Positions 37,655 through 50,289 of a stretch of DNA of 64,000 nt are shown here, in pieces (within the stretch, counting starts at the first letter, position 1; each line of letters begins with the position of its first letter). The notes under the pieces are model-generated. The model saw only the letters and a program-made list of their open reading frames with translations. It did no database searches and was not told the origin of the DNA. Made by a program: the position numbers and the translations under genes. The stretch comes from Fasciola hepatica. Lineage: Eukaryota > Platyhelminthes > Trematoda > Plagiorchiida > Fasciolidae. Location: contig CANUEZ040000199.1 of the NCBI GenBank assembly GCA_948099385.1, positions 3,482,001 to 3,546,000 of the forward strand, given 5' to 3'.

Positions 37655-37830
37655 AGGACTACCTGTAAGCACCTTCCACTTTTGGGGTATTTGAATACCG
37701 TTACTTCCAAGATCGCCTTCCAATGTATTCTTCCCACCCTCATTTACTGCTCCCTCACTTTTTCTCCCGGCATTCTTGGACGTGATCTTGAAGCGCCTTG
37801 CAGTGTTTTGTTAGTTATAAGCATCATTCC
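37655..37830 (+). pseudogene. Possible CR1-like C-terminal fragment
   Basis: The plus strand reads LNTVTSKIAFQCILPTLIYC followed by SLTFSPGILGRDLEAP. The pattern (two or more hydrophobic residues, LPTL-YCS, P-L--DL) resembles the region after the RT thumb in CR1-like elements, where a VLPTLLYCS-type block precedes the C-terminus. It is short, in one frame, and ends where the repeat R2 begins. The assignment rests on pattern recognition only. Confidence 0.3.
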
Positions 37831-38600
37831 ATCTAACCCTATGGTCATTGTGGTGTGGTATGATGAATTGCGTGCCTCCACGACCCAAAGAGCTATGCAA
37901 GATGGCTTACTTTATCCCGAGATGAAATCATGTCCCAAAGGTCAATAATTAGAGGCCAGACGAAGTTCAGTCTCTGAACCAGTCAATGGGCTGCATCTGT
38001 TTCGCGAATAAACACGGACGGAAATAGTTTACCGGTCAGAACACCTGCACTAGATCGACGTAGGAGTGCAGTACATAGGGTTTCTCTCGACGGTGAGAGA
38101 AGTGATCGCACTCCATTGGTCAGCTGTTGCTCACCTAAGCTGATCAGCCCCAACCAAATAGAAGCGGCTCCGTAGAATTTCCTTCCCCTTCATTGGGTGC
38201 ATGGAGTTAAGGCTCGAATGTGACAAGCGGATCGATAACAGGGCACCATCAAAGACAACAATGGAAGCATAACACAACCAGGTTTCGTGTGACAAGCCAG
38301 AAGAAGTTCCTTCAAGGTTTCTTTGGCCACGTTCCTGGGCTGCTAACACTCCACGGCCTTGCATGTCAACCTATTATGCTAAAGGCCACGATCAAGTTTC
38401 ACAGAGAAGAACTTCGTCTGCGGTGTGGGCAGTCGCAAAATATAATTCTCCCAGAAACCTCCAGCATCGTTTTTGTAAAGGGCCTCGTCCATTTCCACTC
38501 CCTTTATCTAAGATAAATGATAAATGTCACGGATAACTGCGGCTTTGAAGAAAGCAGTAGTTCAGGATTCGGGCATAAATCAAACGCACACCTTGAGCTT
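37831..38600 (+). repeat. Dispersed repeat family R2, copy 1
   Basis: This matches 42640-43690 at the DNA level in blocks. GAGCTATGCAAGATGGCTT matches GAGCTATACAAGATGGCTT at 42709, GGTCAATAATTAGAGGCCAG matches GGTCAATGGGTAGAGACCAG, and CTATTATGCTAAAGGCCACG matches CTATTGTGTTTAAGGCCACG. It has no long reading frame. At 38600 it runs into an endonuclease-start fragment, so R2 may be the 5' untranslated region of a non-LTR retrotransposon. Confidence 0.6.
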
Positions 38601-38720
38601 ACATGCTTGCTTCAGCTGACGGCATTCAACGTTCGCACACTGTCAGAATAAACAACAGACTGCGATTGGCAGCTCCTTTTAACCTCATGCTCCAGTTCTT
38701 TTTCCATTGACTTGACGACT
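38601..38720 (+). mobile_element. Non-LTR endonuclease N-terminal fragment
   Basis: The plus strand reads LTAFNVRTLSE, the FNVRTL start of an RTE-type endonuclease (compare 32094 and 47720), followed across a frame change by a TALAA-like stretch that matches the ALA-TL block of the family. The signal is lost after about 38720. It directly follows repeat R2. Confidence 0.5.
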
Positions 38721-39194
38721 CTGGGAGTTAGTTACTGAAATCAGGGCATAGAAGTGTGAATTTACTAATTGAATGAACTGAACTATTTTAACTGAAGTCA
38801 TTGATCTTCATATTGACTCTTCTTCAGTCCGAGCCCAGAAGAAACGTCAGGACAGTACTCATGCGTTACACACTGAATTATTCCTTTGTCGCACCCCATC
38901 ATTCATCTGTTCTTCCTTCCAGTATGTTTCTTCTAAAATAGGTATGCACAAAAACTACCATACACAACATTGCCCGGGTTATAAATTAGGGTAGAGAACA
39001 TAAAAAAGGAGTAATTTTCAAAATTTTATGTATAAATAGGTTTTCCCTCAACTGATCTTATTTATTGGTACATTCCAGATATTTCGACGTTTGTGAATTT
39101 TTGTTTATTTTTGTTTATTTTTTGTGTTTTATCACCGAAACTTCAGCATACTCCTGGCATAAGTTTACCATACAAATGCAGAAATAACTGTCTT

Positions 39195-39480
39195 GTCAAA
39201 TTGGTTTGATGATTTCAGACGAACAAGTGTACACAGCTGGAGAATGAGAGACGGTTTGGCGATCTTGCTCTGACCATCAAAATTCTTTATTGACTTTCAC
39301 AACAAACTTGCTCAGTCTCAAGGCTGACAATTTGACTCCCCGAGTGACCAACTTTTAACTGGTATTTGTACTGAGACTGTTAAACGATTGTGTTAAAACT
39401 GCGTACGAGCGGTGTACAATAAATGCACAGTATTTAGTAGAACGAGAACAACAATCGACTGCAAATACCGTGTGTTGTCA
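39195..39480 (-). repeat. Dispersed repeat family R1, copy 2
   Basis: This is homologous to 24650-24960 in the same orientation, with scattered substitutions and indels. No reading frame survives. Limits are approximate. Confidence 0.45.
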
Positions 39481-39789
39481 GGCAATACAGCCACTACAAG
39501 CAGGTTCCAGGATATGGAGAAATTTCCGATCTAGTGTTCGGGAATACAAAATGTTTGGAATCAGAGTAGATCGCAGAGAACATTCTGATCATTAAAGTGA
39601 ACACAACGAAAATGGAGCACGAACGGTGTCAAAACCAATCTTCCTGAAATTATGGGCACATGGACTGTCTCGGTTTCGTTATAAAACTTTCCACATCTTT
39701 TTCCCGGCACACTTTCCCACTGTTTTTAGTATGACCATTTATATCCCCTTCCTATGAATAGTCTTTCATGCACCTCCCAGTAAATACTG

Positions 39790-41294
39790 TTCTCAGTGAT
39801 TCATAATCGAGCTGTTACATCACAATATATTACGACTAGTCAAATGGTTGATAATTGGGAAGTGATAAAAGTTAATAATGAGAAAAGGGGGTGGGGGAGG
39901 TGAAAACAATTATAATCCGGGCTTAAATCAAAACCGGATGTGTATCGTTTTTTCTGGTGTATTTTCAGTTTTCATCTGGTTTATGGCCGGTTGTAGGGTG
40001 AGGGCAGGGCCAGGGAAGCTTAAGGGCACATACTAATTGTTTTTGAGCACATAGAGGGGGGTTGTGGAGGCGGATGCCGACGGCCTCAGCTGTGGCTAGT
40101 ATGCGACTCTTTGCCGGTCATGATTGCCGACCCCGAACCTCATACAGCGCACTGGAGGCTTCAGCCACGCTTACTGCATGATTAGTCTGTGCAAGGTGTG
40201 AAACGACAGCACTAGTGAGTGGCTTACCTGCTCCAGTGTTTAACTATGCAGGGTGGTGTTCGCGGATGTGTTCAGACAAACGCTTGGTCTTGCGGCCGAT
40301 GTACGCCGTTCCACAGGAACAAGTGAATAAATAAACACAAAATGACGCTGCAGAAGCAGGCACTTGGTCTTTCAACCGCAAAGGCACTACCGGCCAGGAT
40401 TTGAACAAAACTCGGAACTTAGCTGCGTAGAACGTTTTGCTGATTACCCCTGACAATCTTCTCTACACAATCTCTGCCAACGTATCACCCTTGAATGGCA
40501 AAGAAATATATATCGGCTTTCTTTCCAACCCAACCTTCTTTGGGGTTTCCACTTCAGCAAGCATTATCTTCTCAACTAGCCAGTTCGGGCAGCCGTTTTG
40601 GATGAAAGTTGTTCGCACCGTTTGCATTTCTTCTGCAATGATGTCCTTCGAACATATTATTCTTGCCCTGTTTATGAAGCATCGAATTAGGTTCTTTTTA
40701 TTCTTTGGAGGCACAAAGATGTAGAAGTGAATGTATTATCCTTTCCAAGTTGCCTTTCTATGTACTGACCGGCTCTTCGCGGCGACTCATCCGAACGACA
40801 AGGAAGGCGATTGGATTGTCTGACTCTGCTCCTATTGCGCAATGTAAGTTTACGTGAGCTGAGTTCAAGCTGGTAAAAAGTGAGCTGAGGTCAAATGAAA
40901 GCACCCGACATTCTTTCACGTTTAGGTCTTTCACGCAGTTTACGAGTTCAAATGTGTCTTTGAGGCTGTACTTTGATATTACCTGTCTTACCTGTTCCAC
41001 CAACCTTGCAACCATTTAGCCACCTCATGGTATGGTGAATTGCACATGTCGAGGATGGATCTTAAATGGACTCCATTCCTACGTGTTTTCGGTAACCCGT
41101 ACAATCTGGTAATGGTTGTTCCCGTAGGGCGTATCCGTTCAAATGTGGCTGAGTCCATCATATCCTTTTGCTTCATGCATTCCACCTCCTTTCCTCAATA
41201 TTGCTTTTTACCACTTCCCACTTATCTAATTGATTCAACCCTTTGACTCGTCGTAATATATCGTAATGCAGTGGCATGATTATGAATCACTGAA
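39790..41294 (-). mobile_element. Penelope-like element relic with GIY-YIG region
   Basis: Read on the minus strand: LYGLPKTRRNGVHLRSILDM (the YGLPK-HK-PLRPI block of Penelope-like RT, about 41100), then LSFDLSSLFTSL (palm motif A, about 40880). The RT palm with its YxDD site is then absent, apparently deleted between 40758 and 40714. CFINRARIICSKDIIAEEMQ and FIQNGCPNWLVEK (about 40690-40600) follow. A GIY-YIG-type nuclease region comes next: FCVYLFTCSCGTAYIGRKTK at about 40345-40280, then VVSHLAQTNHAV. The C-terminal NPPLCAQK and LPW blocks reach about 40020. An inverted repeat flanks the body: 39792-39871 is the reverse complement of 41204-41294 at roughly 80% identity. Stops and frameshifts are frequent. 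Confidence 0.82.
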
Positions 41295-42003
41295 AACGAG
41301 CTTGTTCGCCAAACTGTGTCCTCCAAAAGTGTTTATTGGGAATTTTCTGACATTTGGAACACTGTTCTCCTACTCTTTATTATTATTTGAAAAATCATTC
41401 AGTCTATAACCACGAGGCACTTCTTCACGAAAATCGAGAATGCGATGCCTTTCTGAGCAGCTATCTTTCACTAGCATAGGTTTACCGATGACTTATTGTG
41501 ACACATGTACAACATCTGGTACCCAATAATCCCTCTTCATCGAGGGTCTCATATTTCGCCACCGGATTACTCTAAAGCAGTTAGGCGCGTCTGTTACGAA
41601 TCTCTCTAGACGAGATAATCCGTATTTTGATATGCCATTGGTTTTATCCCGTATTCATAGCTTCCTCTGATGTCGCTCAGATTACCTATCACTGGACAAT
41701 ATCATTTCCAGAGCACTGTTTATGAGACACACAATACACGTCCAAATCAGTGCGACTGTTGAGCTACGACACTCATTTGTCACGCGTGTTCGCCTTGCGA
41801 TTATTCTGAATAATAAATTATTGTTAATATCAAACTAAAAATAATTAGGCAATTCATCAGCAGTAAAAACTGGCGATTTTTGTATCTTACGTCCACACCA
41901 ATCAGCTTTCTCAGGCACTCAGAAGAACTGGCCGAACGATCATAGATTATGCTCGACCTTTGAAGGACGAACTCAAGCACAGTCCGTTACAAACACTCTA
42001 AAT

Positions 42004-42005
<2 letters not shown>
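41295..42005. other. No gene recognised
   Basis: This is intergenic sequence between the Penelope-like relic and a microsatellite. I see no motif or shared repeat. Confidence 0.4.

Positions 42006-42069
<64 letters not shown>
42006..42069. repeat. Compound (TA)n(GA)n microsatellite
   Basis: About 46 bp of TA dinucleotides pass directly into about nine GA units. Confidence 0.95.
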
Positions 42070-42639
42070 TTTGCTCCTTGTTTTGAACTTGACCACTGTG
42101 CTCAATTTGACGTTAGCGGGTCACCAGTGGATTACTCAAGGAACAGTGTTCCTCGGAAGAGGGAATACTTTTGTTCGGCCTGCAAAATACAAAAGCACAG
42201 AAAGCCCCCTAAGCACAAAGCACAGCAAGTGTCTCAATGGGAACCCACACTGACGTTGTTCAGAAGCCAACATGGATGCCTCAAACCTAATCAGTTCACT
42301 AATTATGAAAACTTGACCTTGCACGGCCAACTTCTAAGTTTATTAAACTGACATTCGGCCTTTTACGAGACCGTTGAAAATCACCAATCTAAGCTAAAAC
42401 TAACACCAATTTTCACAAATATTTAGAAAGTGTATATCCGGATGCATACAACTGATTTTTTTCACGAGTATTACAAAGAATTCCCATTTCGAATTATTCA
42501 GATGCAAACCTGAAAGTCTAGAATAAGGTGTTTGACACACAGCCGTTCATCCAGAGTGCCAATCCTGGCTGGGACTCAGCAGATAAACTCTATTATTGAT
42601 CCCTAAGTGTCGATGTGAAGCACCCATCCGATGCTCCCA

Positions 42640-43690
42640 AGGTTTCGTCAAAATGAGACTGGATCTTTTTATGATGAGATGGTTTACTTCTTTCCATGAG
42701 ACCAAGAGCTATACAAGATGGCTTTCTTATGTCGGAGTTGCAATCGTGTCTGAATGGTCAATGGGTAGAGACCAGAAGTAGTTCAGTGACTTTGAACCAG
42801 TTGCTTGATAAAATATGATTCTAGTCACCAGCCCCTTGAGTGGGAGAAGCACCTCACCAGTGAAGAAACCTTCACCAGATGAACGTAGCTTTGGAGTACA
42901 TGGGATTCCTCTATGTCATACATATAAAAAATTCTTAGCGAATATTTACACATACGACCGTTTCCCAAGAACATGAAATCTACATTGAATCTCACCCATT
43001 GTACAACACACATCATTCAGCACATTTGACTGCTTTTACTTATATCTAGCTCAGTGACCGTGGCCAATTTTTGACCTGATCTGACTTTGTCTTTTTAATC
43101 GACTTCGGTCTTGAACCTTGTCGGACTTTGGTTCATGTTTGGTAATCGTTTCGTCCGAATACTTCAAGTTCGCATTTTATATGTTCACAATTTGTCGATC
43201 GACTTCGCCGAATCTCCGATCGACTTTGTTTTGCTTTGGGATCCGTTCGTTTGGCTACCCGATACTCAAATTCAGAATAACGGTTAACATTCTAGACGGT
43301 AGTGAAATTCATAACACCTGAGTGAAATTTATCGCCTGCCAAATCTGGGCAGCCCCCAGCCAAAAGAATGCTGCCTCGTCCATTTTCCGCTTGCTCCACT
43401 GATTGCACAGGGTTAAGGACTACATACGAAAAACTGATCGAAAAGACAAGAAGGAACATGTAAAACAATCAGACCTCATTGAGAGACCAGACGTTTTTTA
43501 CTGCCCCGTGGTCGTTCGATGCCCCACTACCTTGTGGGTGGGACTATTGTGTTTAAGGCCACGATTATGGTTCACAAAAAGTCCTTCTGTTCTGTGGTTG
43601 ACTGTAGAGTGTGATTCAACCGGAAATATCTGGCATTCTTCGTGCAAAGGAACCTTACTAATTTTCCCTTCTTTAGTTGGAGATCGACGT
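42640..43690 (+). repeat. Dispersed repeat family R2, copy 2 (interrupted)
   Basis: The parts 42640-42935 and about 43380-43640 match consecutive parts of 37831-38480. Between them (about 42960-43370) lies sequence with no counterpart in copy 1, including a run rich in CGACTTCG/TCGACTT motifs (43095-43235), which looks like a later insertion. The opposite strand is open for 112 codons (43498-43836), but because this overlaps a repeat I do not call it a gene. Confidence 0.5.
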
Positions 43691-44589
43691 AGAATGCCGC
43701 GGGTTATTGGAGCTCCGAATAAACCGTATTTCAAGGGTATCCCATAAATCAAACTCACATATTCAGTCCACATTTTCACATCACTTGATTGCATTAAAAG
43801 TTCACAACGTGCGGTGGACAAGACAACAGGCTGCACTAACTGGAACTCTTGAAGCCCTAAAACTGATGCATATTATGTCCCCTAAACACTCATACACGTT
43901 CCAACTTCGTTGATTACACTTCGCTCGTTCGTCGTGTTTGTGTGTGTGCCCAATAAAGGCGGTTCCTATGATATCAATGATGCATTTTATGGTGCGTTCT
44001 ATGGATATTCCGATCCTTTCTAGGGGTTTAGAAGCCAAAGATGAATATTTTTGAGATTCTGAAATGCACACAGAAGGCCCTTTTCATTATCCGGGCCGAT
44101 CTCACTGACAACGACAGTCGTCTCATCTGCCTATGTCCCGAATTCTGAACTTCTGTCATAGAAAGCAGTATAGGCTCACATGACGTGCTGCCACATATTC
44201 ACAACACTGGGCTAAGATTGAGAATAATTTTATGGGTGACCGCTGGCGTGGATTATTCAAAACATTTCAATCAATTAGCCCATGATTTTAGACGCAAGGT
44301 TGCCTTGTTATGTGCTCCTTTCTGTTCACGTACCGTCCGTGGTCGCACTAACACTCGTGTCACCCGATGAGTATCTTTGATAACAGTTCCTATTTTATAT
44401 GCTAAAAATTCCGTCCCTCTATATGCTACTTTCAATGAGATATGCGAAATTCAGAGGTGTCAACTGACTAGGAAATTGTTAGCTGACGGCGAACAATGGT
44501 GGATTGCAAAATGTAAGAAAAATTAGAGGGTGGAGTCTACTGGCAATATCAGACAGTTTTCGAAGGCAAACAATTGTTTCCAGTGAGTT

Positions 44590-47500
44590 ATTATCTAGCT
44601 CGTACAAATCTTATTGGAAATGGGTGTATTGAAATGGTCAAGGGTCATTCAGATCGATCAAAACAGTTGTGTGGGCAGCGGGCACTGGGATCATGTAGAC
44701 ACGTTGATCTGCAGAACAAGCACCTGTCGGCCACACGATTCAAATCTGAGTCATTGGGTTGTAAGTGGTTGACTCGCGACCTAGGATGAGCCGGCTTCAT
44801 GCATGTTCAGAAAGGCACCTGCCCATGGGCGGCGATGAGATATGAGACAAAAGCACAGGAAATTCCAGTTCTGTCTTAGGTTGAGAAAGCCGTAGACAGA
44901 CTGGAGTCCCAGTCCCTTACCGTTCGACTTGACAGCACTGACCCATGTTTTCAGCTGGAACATGGAACAGGAGAGAAGCACTATCTTGTGATCTCTTTGT
45001 TCGGACGTCACAGGACACGTCAAAACCACTTCAGTAGTTCTCTTTAGAAGAATACTGACAGCTCTTCGATGTCAGGGCACTGTGGTCTTATTGTTTGGTC
45101 TAAAAGCATGTCGTGCCAAGCCACATTCAGTATCCGTCGCAGACACGAAAGGCCAACAACTTCCAGCTCTATATACAGAAAACACGAATAGCGAACAAGC
45201 ACATTTCCGGCAACATCATCCTCGTGGCTAATACAGTTGCATTTATAATTTAGAAATGCATAAATCAGCTTTCTGGTGTCCTCGACACGTAGTCACCTCG
45301 TCTCGCAACCGTATGTCAATAATGGACAGATAAAGACCTGGATGACGCGAACTTTGGTCAGCAGGCTGACTTCGTTGAACGATCAGAGTACATTGTAAAG
45401 CTGGCGAAACGTAATTCTGGCACATTCAATGCACAACTTGACTTCATCTTTGGCTTGACTGTCCGTGACTATCGAGGAACCCAGATATTTGAACTCTGGG
45501 AAGTATTCAATCGGTTTGCCGTTCACGTATATCGGGAGAATGAACTATGTGGTGCATGTCGGCAGAATCTCTGCCTTTGACGCACTGACATCGTCCCATG
45601 GATTTTACAAAGAATCTTGTGCGAGTAAATACTGGCTGTAAGGTAGATGTGTTATCTCCAAGGATCGCAACATCGTCCGCGAACTCTAAATTGGTGTCCA
45701 GGTAAGTACAAAATTAATCAGTAAGCGCTTGACATATTATTCAATAGATGGTGCGGTTGAACAGCACTGTTGACAGAAAACACCGTTGTCTAACACAGAA
45801 GTTGAGGGAGAAGCTAGTGGACCTCATAAACAGATGCGTATTCGCTCGCGTGTATCTTCGTAGTACGATCTCATGGACTGACAAGCTTCTGGGGCATTCC
45901 ATCCGCTTGTTGCGTAGTCCATAACTATTCTCTGTCAACTGAATCAAAGACAGCCTAAAATTATTAAAAAGAGCTGCAGTCGGTTGTCGAAACTTGTACC
46001 GATGTTCTAATACTCGATTAAGGGTGGATACTTGGTCCACGGGCCCTCTAACACGGCGGAAGCCTCCTTGATTCGGGTGTGTGCGCGTGCCGCCCACTGC
46101 TCAGAAGTGGTTCTACAAAAGCACGGAGAATATTTCGGTGGCCATGTAGATTAAACTGATGCCACGGCAGTGTGCGCACACAGGCCCGTAGCACTTTTTT
46201 GAAAGAGTGAGTAAAATTGAAGTTCCCAATAAGCTGGGAATTGTTCTTTTTCTCAGATTGTGCAAAACAGGGTGTACAATAGCTCCATCAGTGTCAAAAG
46301 TCGTGACTTCCATACCTCCGGTGCAACACTATCTTCTCCAGAGTATTTCCGATTCTTCAGCTTGTGCATTACATTGGCGATATCATTTCGGCCCAGTGGG
46401 TGTCATAGATCTAGCACTAAATTGCTCGGATTTGGTTAGCAAAGCTTGCCTCGGGGCGGTTCAGTAGAAAATCGAAGTGTTTGGCCAGTCGCTGCATCTT
46501 TTTGGTCTTCTCAGGAATGCGCGGCCTGTCAGCATTACAAAGGAGGGTTCCGCCGAATGTCGCTTACCAAATGTAGTGTGGATTAGACGGAAGAGATTTG
46601 AGAAGTCTCCGCAGTTAGTCGCAATCTCTGTGGCTTTCAGTGATCTCGGTCCAGTAGTTGTTACGATAGCTAATGGCCTAACGGGTGGCTTTTCGCTGGA
46701 TATCACGGAAACCTGGGTGCCCATTTAGACGAGCATCTCTAGTCTTTTCGGTTGACGGGAGAGGAACCCCTGATATCCAGTCTTTCTGTCGCCTTAGCGG
46801 AAAGCCTGGTTCGTCTAAAGCGGATTGCTGAATCTACGCCTTAAGGGAAGTCCACTGATTTCCTGCCTCTACTTCTTCTTCGTCTATGGACCTGACCGCT
46901 AGATGAAAGACAATAGTGTCCGAGGCCTCTTGGCACTTTGTCGATGATCCTAACTCTGTTGTATAACTTATTGTTAGAAAACAGATTGTCTAGGGAGATC
47001 TTGAAGCGAGCACAGACGAGGGTATCGTCGATGCGTTTCTTGTTACTAGTATCCTTGGTAGGACCAGCAGTCTTCAATCAAAGATGAACAGAGTGGTCGT
47101 ATGAGAATGTAGTCTATCCGGTGCCCTGTATGGCCGTCATTAGAGTTTCACGTTAGCAAATATTTCTTGGGATGTTGAAAACGGGTGTTGGTGAGGGTTA
47201 TGCTGTTGAAGTCTGCAAAGTTGACGAGACGTTCATCAATAATGCACTGATGTCCGAGACCATATGTCCCAAAATAGGTATAGTTGCTTGCATGGAGAGA
47301 CCAGTGTGGGCGTTCCAGCCCCCCGTAACCGGGAGAATGTCACTTTTCGGGACACTTTATATCACCTCTTATGGTCGATCTTAGAACTCGTTCTCCACCG
47401 CTTCTTCGGCCGCAACTGTCGGGGCATAGACCGCAACAACCGATAAGCTCAAGGGCGAGGCGTGAAAACGAGCTAAGTCGACCCGAGGCGATATGAGGTT

Positions 47501-48475
47501 CCATGAAAGCAGTGCTTTGTTGGCTTTGTTGCTGACAGCTATCGCGACGCCATAGAGACCAGAGCTATCCGTGGGTCCACTATGATAGAGGTGATAACTG
47601 TCATACTGTTCATACATCGGGTGCCAGAATTCGGCAGCCGAACTTCGGAGAGGAGTGCGATCTCGATGAAATGGTCATGTAGTGTTCGTGCAGTAATGGC
47701 TTGGCTTCCGATATCCAGGAGTGTTCTCACATTCCAGCAGGCGATGTGGATGTGATTTCGCGTCTTGAGGCCCCCAGTTAGCATATTTGTCACCCCGGCC
47801 ACGGGGAGAACACGCAGGGCATCGATTATCGGGGACGACGTAGCATGAGCAATGTGTGTGAGGGAACTTGTCATGGACAGTCTGAGGAATTTGGTATGAA
47901 TTGGCATCCCCAGCCTCACTCGACTTTTTGTTCGAGTTAGCAGCTCCAGCCCTTGCAAAATCAAGTGTTACCTGTTGGTCAACAGGAGCATCTTGTGTTG
48001 GGATCTGGAGACCGAACGGGCGGTTCGTACACCTTTTGGGTGGCGGTCTTCCCATCTGGTATGCCTAATGCATACTAGTGATCTCGGTGCATTGCTGCCG
48101 GTGACTGACTAGTGGCTCGTTCGTCTTTAGGTAAAGGTCACCTAGACCCAGGCGTCCATACAACCCTGTTGACTAGACGAGTTTCCTTGCTAGCCCCTGG
48201 ATATCAGCAGATCTCATCAATCTATACAGGAGTATCCGTCTTTGCATTTTGGGCCCCATCTCAATGAGGTTTTTAGGCCTCAGTTACCTTCATCCTGGTT
48301 TGGCCCGCCTGTCAAGTGGTTCACCGGGATGGGGCCGCTGATGCACGCCTCAGCTTCGTGTAGCCACGGGAGAAAGTTGGGCAGTTGGAATCCAAACAGA
48401 TGGAAGATACCCCAAGGGGCATGACAGTCTACCAACTCAAAGGTGCTACTCCGCTCAGTCACCCCATACAATATT
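44590..48475 (-). mobile_element. RTE-like retrotransposon of a second family (near full length)
   Basis: Read on the minus strand. A GC-rich 5' region (48475-48060) precedes a frame starting MGRPPPKRC. The endonuclease follows, with HIACWNVRTLLDIGSQAITA (about 47750-47690), SEVRLPNSG, and YHLYHSGPTDSSGLYGVAIA (about 47590). VVAVYAPTVAAEEAV comes next, and then GGWNAHTG at about 47310-47330 in place of GDWNA-TG, losing the catalytic Asp. RT blocks are GGFRRVRGPVDQVSTLNRVL (about 46070) and LEFADDVAILGDN with an intact FADD at 45672-45683. VNGKPIEYFPEFKYLGSS follows, and the C-terminus is LQSVYGFLNLRQNW and RPWAG, ending at 44781. Several stops and frameshifts. It belongs to a different family from copies A-C, which have FNVRTL and QAGQQ. 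Confidence 0.85.
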
Positions 48476-48839
48476 CCTTAATCCTTTGAGATAGTTGTAC
48501 TAGTTGACACAGCTGTAGCATCTACCACTTGATTGTAAGTACAGACGTATGAAAACTAACTAATTAATTTGATGGCCCGGAGGTACTTTAGATGAACAGA
48601 TGCAAAGCTGCTAGATAATATGGGTTATCAGTATCCTTTCACGAAAATGGAGGCAAAATTCTGATATTGAATTTACCAGAACTCTTACTGGTACAGTTAA
48701 CAGACTCACAGGGACTTGTGTGTATCGGCGATTGTGCCAATTTGCAAGAGAGGCTCCTGGTCTGCTCCTGAAAACCACTGAAATTAACTTGGTAAAATCC
48801 TCATTCAAACTGTTTATCAGTACTATTCTTCTCCCACTA

Positions 48840-49960
48840 TCCAAAGCCCGTGAAGTTTGGATGTGTGAGAATTAAGCCGGTTTCAGACCCAGCAGACCAT
48901 TTGAGTAAGTTTGGATCACGGACAACTCTTCTGTAGTCACACCATATTTACGTTCTTTGATCTGGAAGCGGAATTCCATTCAGTTGAACTTACAGTTCCC
49001 TAGAGCTGCCTGTCTTTCATAGGTGTGATAGAGAAATTTCTCAAATCCAACGGTTGTATTCAAACAGCTGAAGCCGAATTCGTGCCTAATGCTTTCTGTC
49101 ATCCTGGTCCACCAAGGGAAGGAGCGTTCGTTACGATTGCCCTCTTCCGTCCCTCCTTTTTAATCTATGTGATTTTATTATTTCTTGATACAGCCTTATC
49201 CTCTTAAGAGAATGTCTTTACATAACAAGTGGACGGTATTGCTCTTCTGGATGAAGATCCACTCAAGTTACAATTAGTTTGCTAGACAGTCAGAACAACA
49301 GAGTAGCAACGTTTGAAATGTGTTTAGCATCTCCGACGTGAAAAATATTTCCACAGAAATGGGTTTACTCTACACCAAGCCTTGTCCAATCAGGGAAGCC
49401 CCAACTGAAATAGTTCAGTTTTATTACCCAGGCTACTGCATTCTTCCCAGAGTTCGGATATGGAATGAACTGCTATCGTAAATGCAAAAGATGCGTATGG
49501 CTTTCGCCAAAGTCATTTATGGCGCTATTTTGGCATCCAACTGCCTCTCCTAGACATGTCTTCCATACGACTCAAAAATCGAGCTGATTCAGATAGAATA
49601 TATGAGAAGACTGTCGGCGGTTGATCACCGATATCTCCGGAGTTGTGCTCATATATGATCAGAGCTTTGCATCAGAAATGCTGAAACTCATCGTGGAAAT
49701 GTTATAGCCAGAGGTCAGTCACCAGAATAAGTACCGAAACTAAATAGGTTAAAATGACTGGGGCATGTGTTACTCATCGCCAAGGAGAAACAGCTTAGGT
49801 GTAAATGGATCATCAAGAAAGAGGGTTGGTGGAGGTTGTCAGTCGATGACATGACGAAATGATATAAAAAGAGTGACCTGTGAATTTGATCTATTAGGAA
49901 CTGGCTGACTTTCGGAATGCGGTCCACGAGACCCACCTATCTGATGGTTAGGCACATTAA
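48840..49960 (+). mobile_element. RTE-like retrotransposon relic, RT to C-terminus
   Basis: The plus strand reads CEN, stop, AGFRPSRPFE (about 48868), FFDLEAEFHSVEL (degraded FLDIRAAFDSVDR, about 48955), and IALLDEDPLKLQL (after the YADD position, about 49240). The C-terminal blocks LSAVDHRYLRSCAH (about 49615) and KLNRLKWLGHVLLIAKE (about 49740) follow. The order is correct but the frame changes repeatedly and the catalytic YADD itself is not recognisable. It points opposite to the neighbouring element at 44590-48475 and ends shortly before a CR1-like fragment. Confidence 0.68.
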
Positions 49961-50289
49961 GTGGTTCGGCTGGGTTTCGCGGTCAGTGCAGTAGTCACAC
50001 TCTGAATTTCGTTGTCTTCATGATTTCCATCTATCACTTCGATTTTTGCTTATCTTCACTTTTGTGCACCTACTCATTTCACACTTGACTCACATATACT
50101 GGGAGGTAGCAACCGAAACCAGAGCTCAGAAGTGCGAGGTTCATGATTGAAGGCAAGAAATGAGCTGTCAAATGGCTTAGGCTGAATGAAGTGAACAAAA
50201 GCAAAGAAATACAATGATTCATGGAACTGCTTCGAATAGCGGAGGTAACATCCGACGTCCGGAAGTGAACATGATGAAGGTCTTTACCC

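Noticed and set aside
40437..40724. 95-codon plus-strand ORF
   Set aside because: It is antisense shadow of the Penelope-like RT/GIY-YIG coding strand.
43498..43836. 112-codon minus-strand ORF
   Set aside because: It lies antisense to dispersed repeat R2, and its homologous stretch at 38200-38500 does not keep the frame.
47172..47446. Plus-strand ORFs of 60-70 codons
   Set aside because: They are shadows of the minus-strand RTE endonuclease, whose conserved blocks explain the openness.
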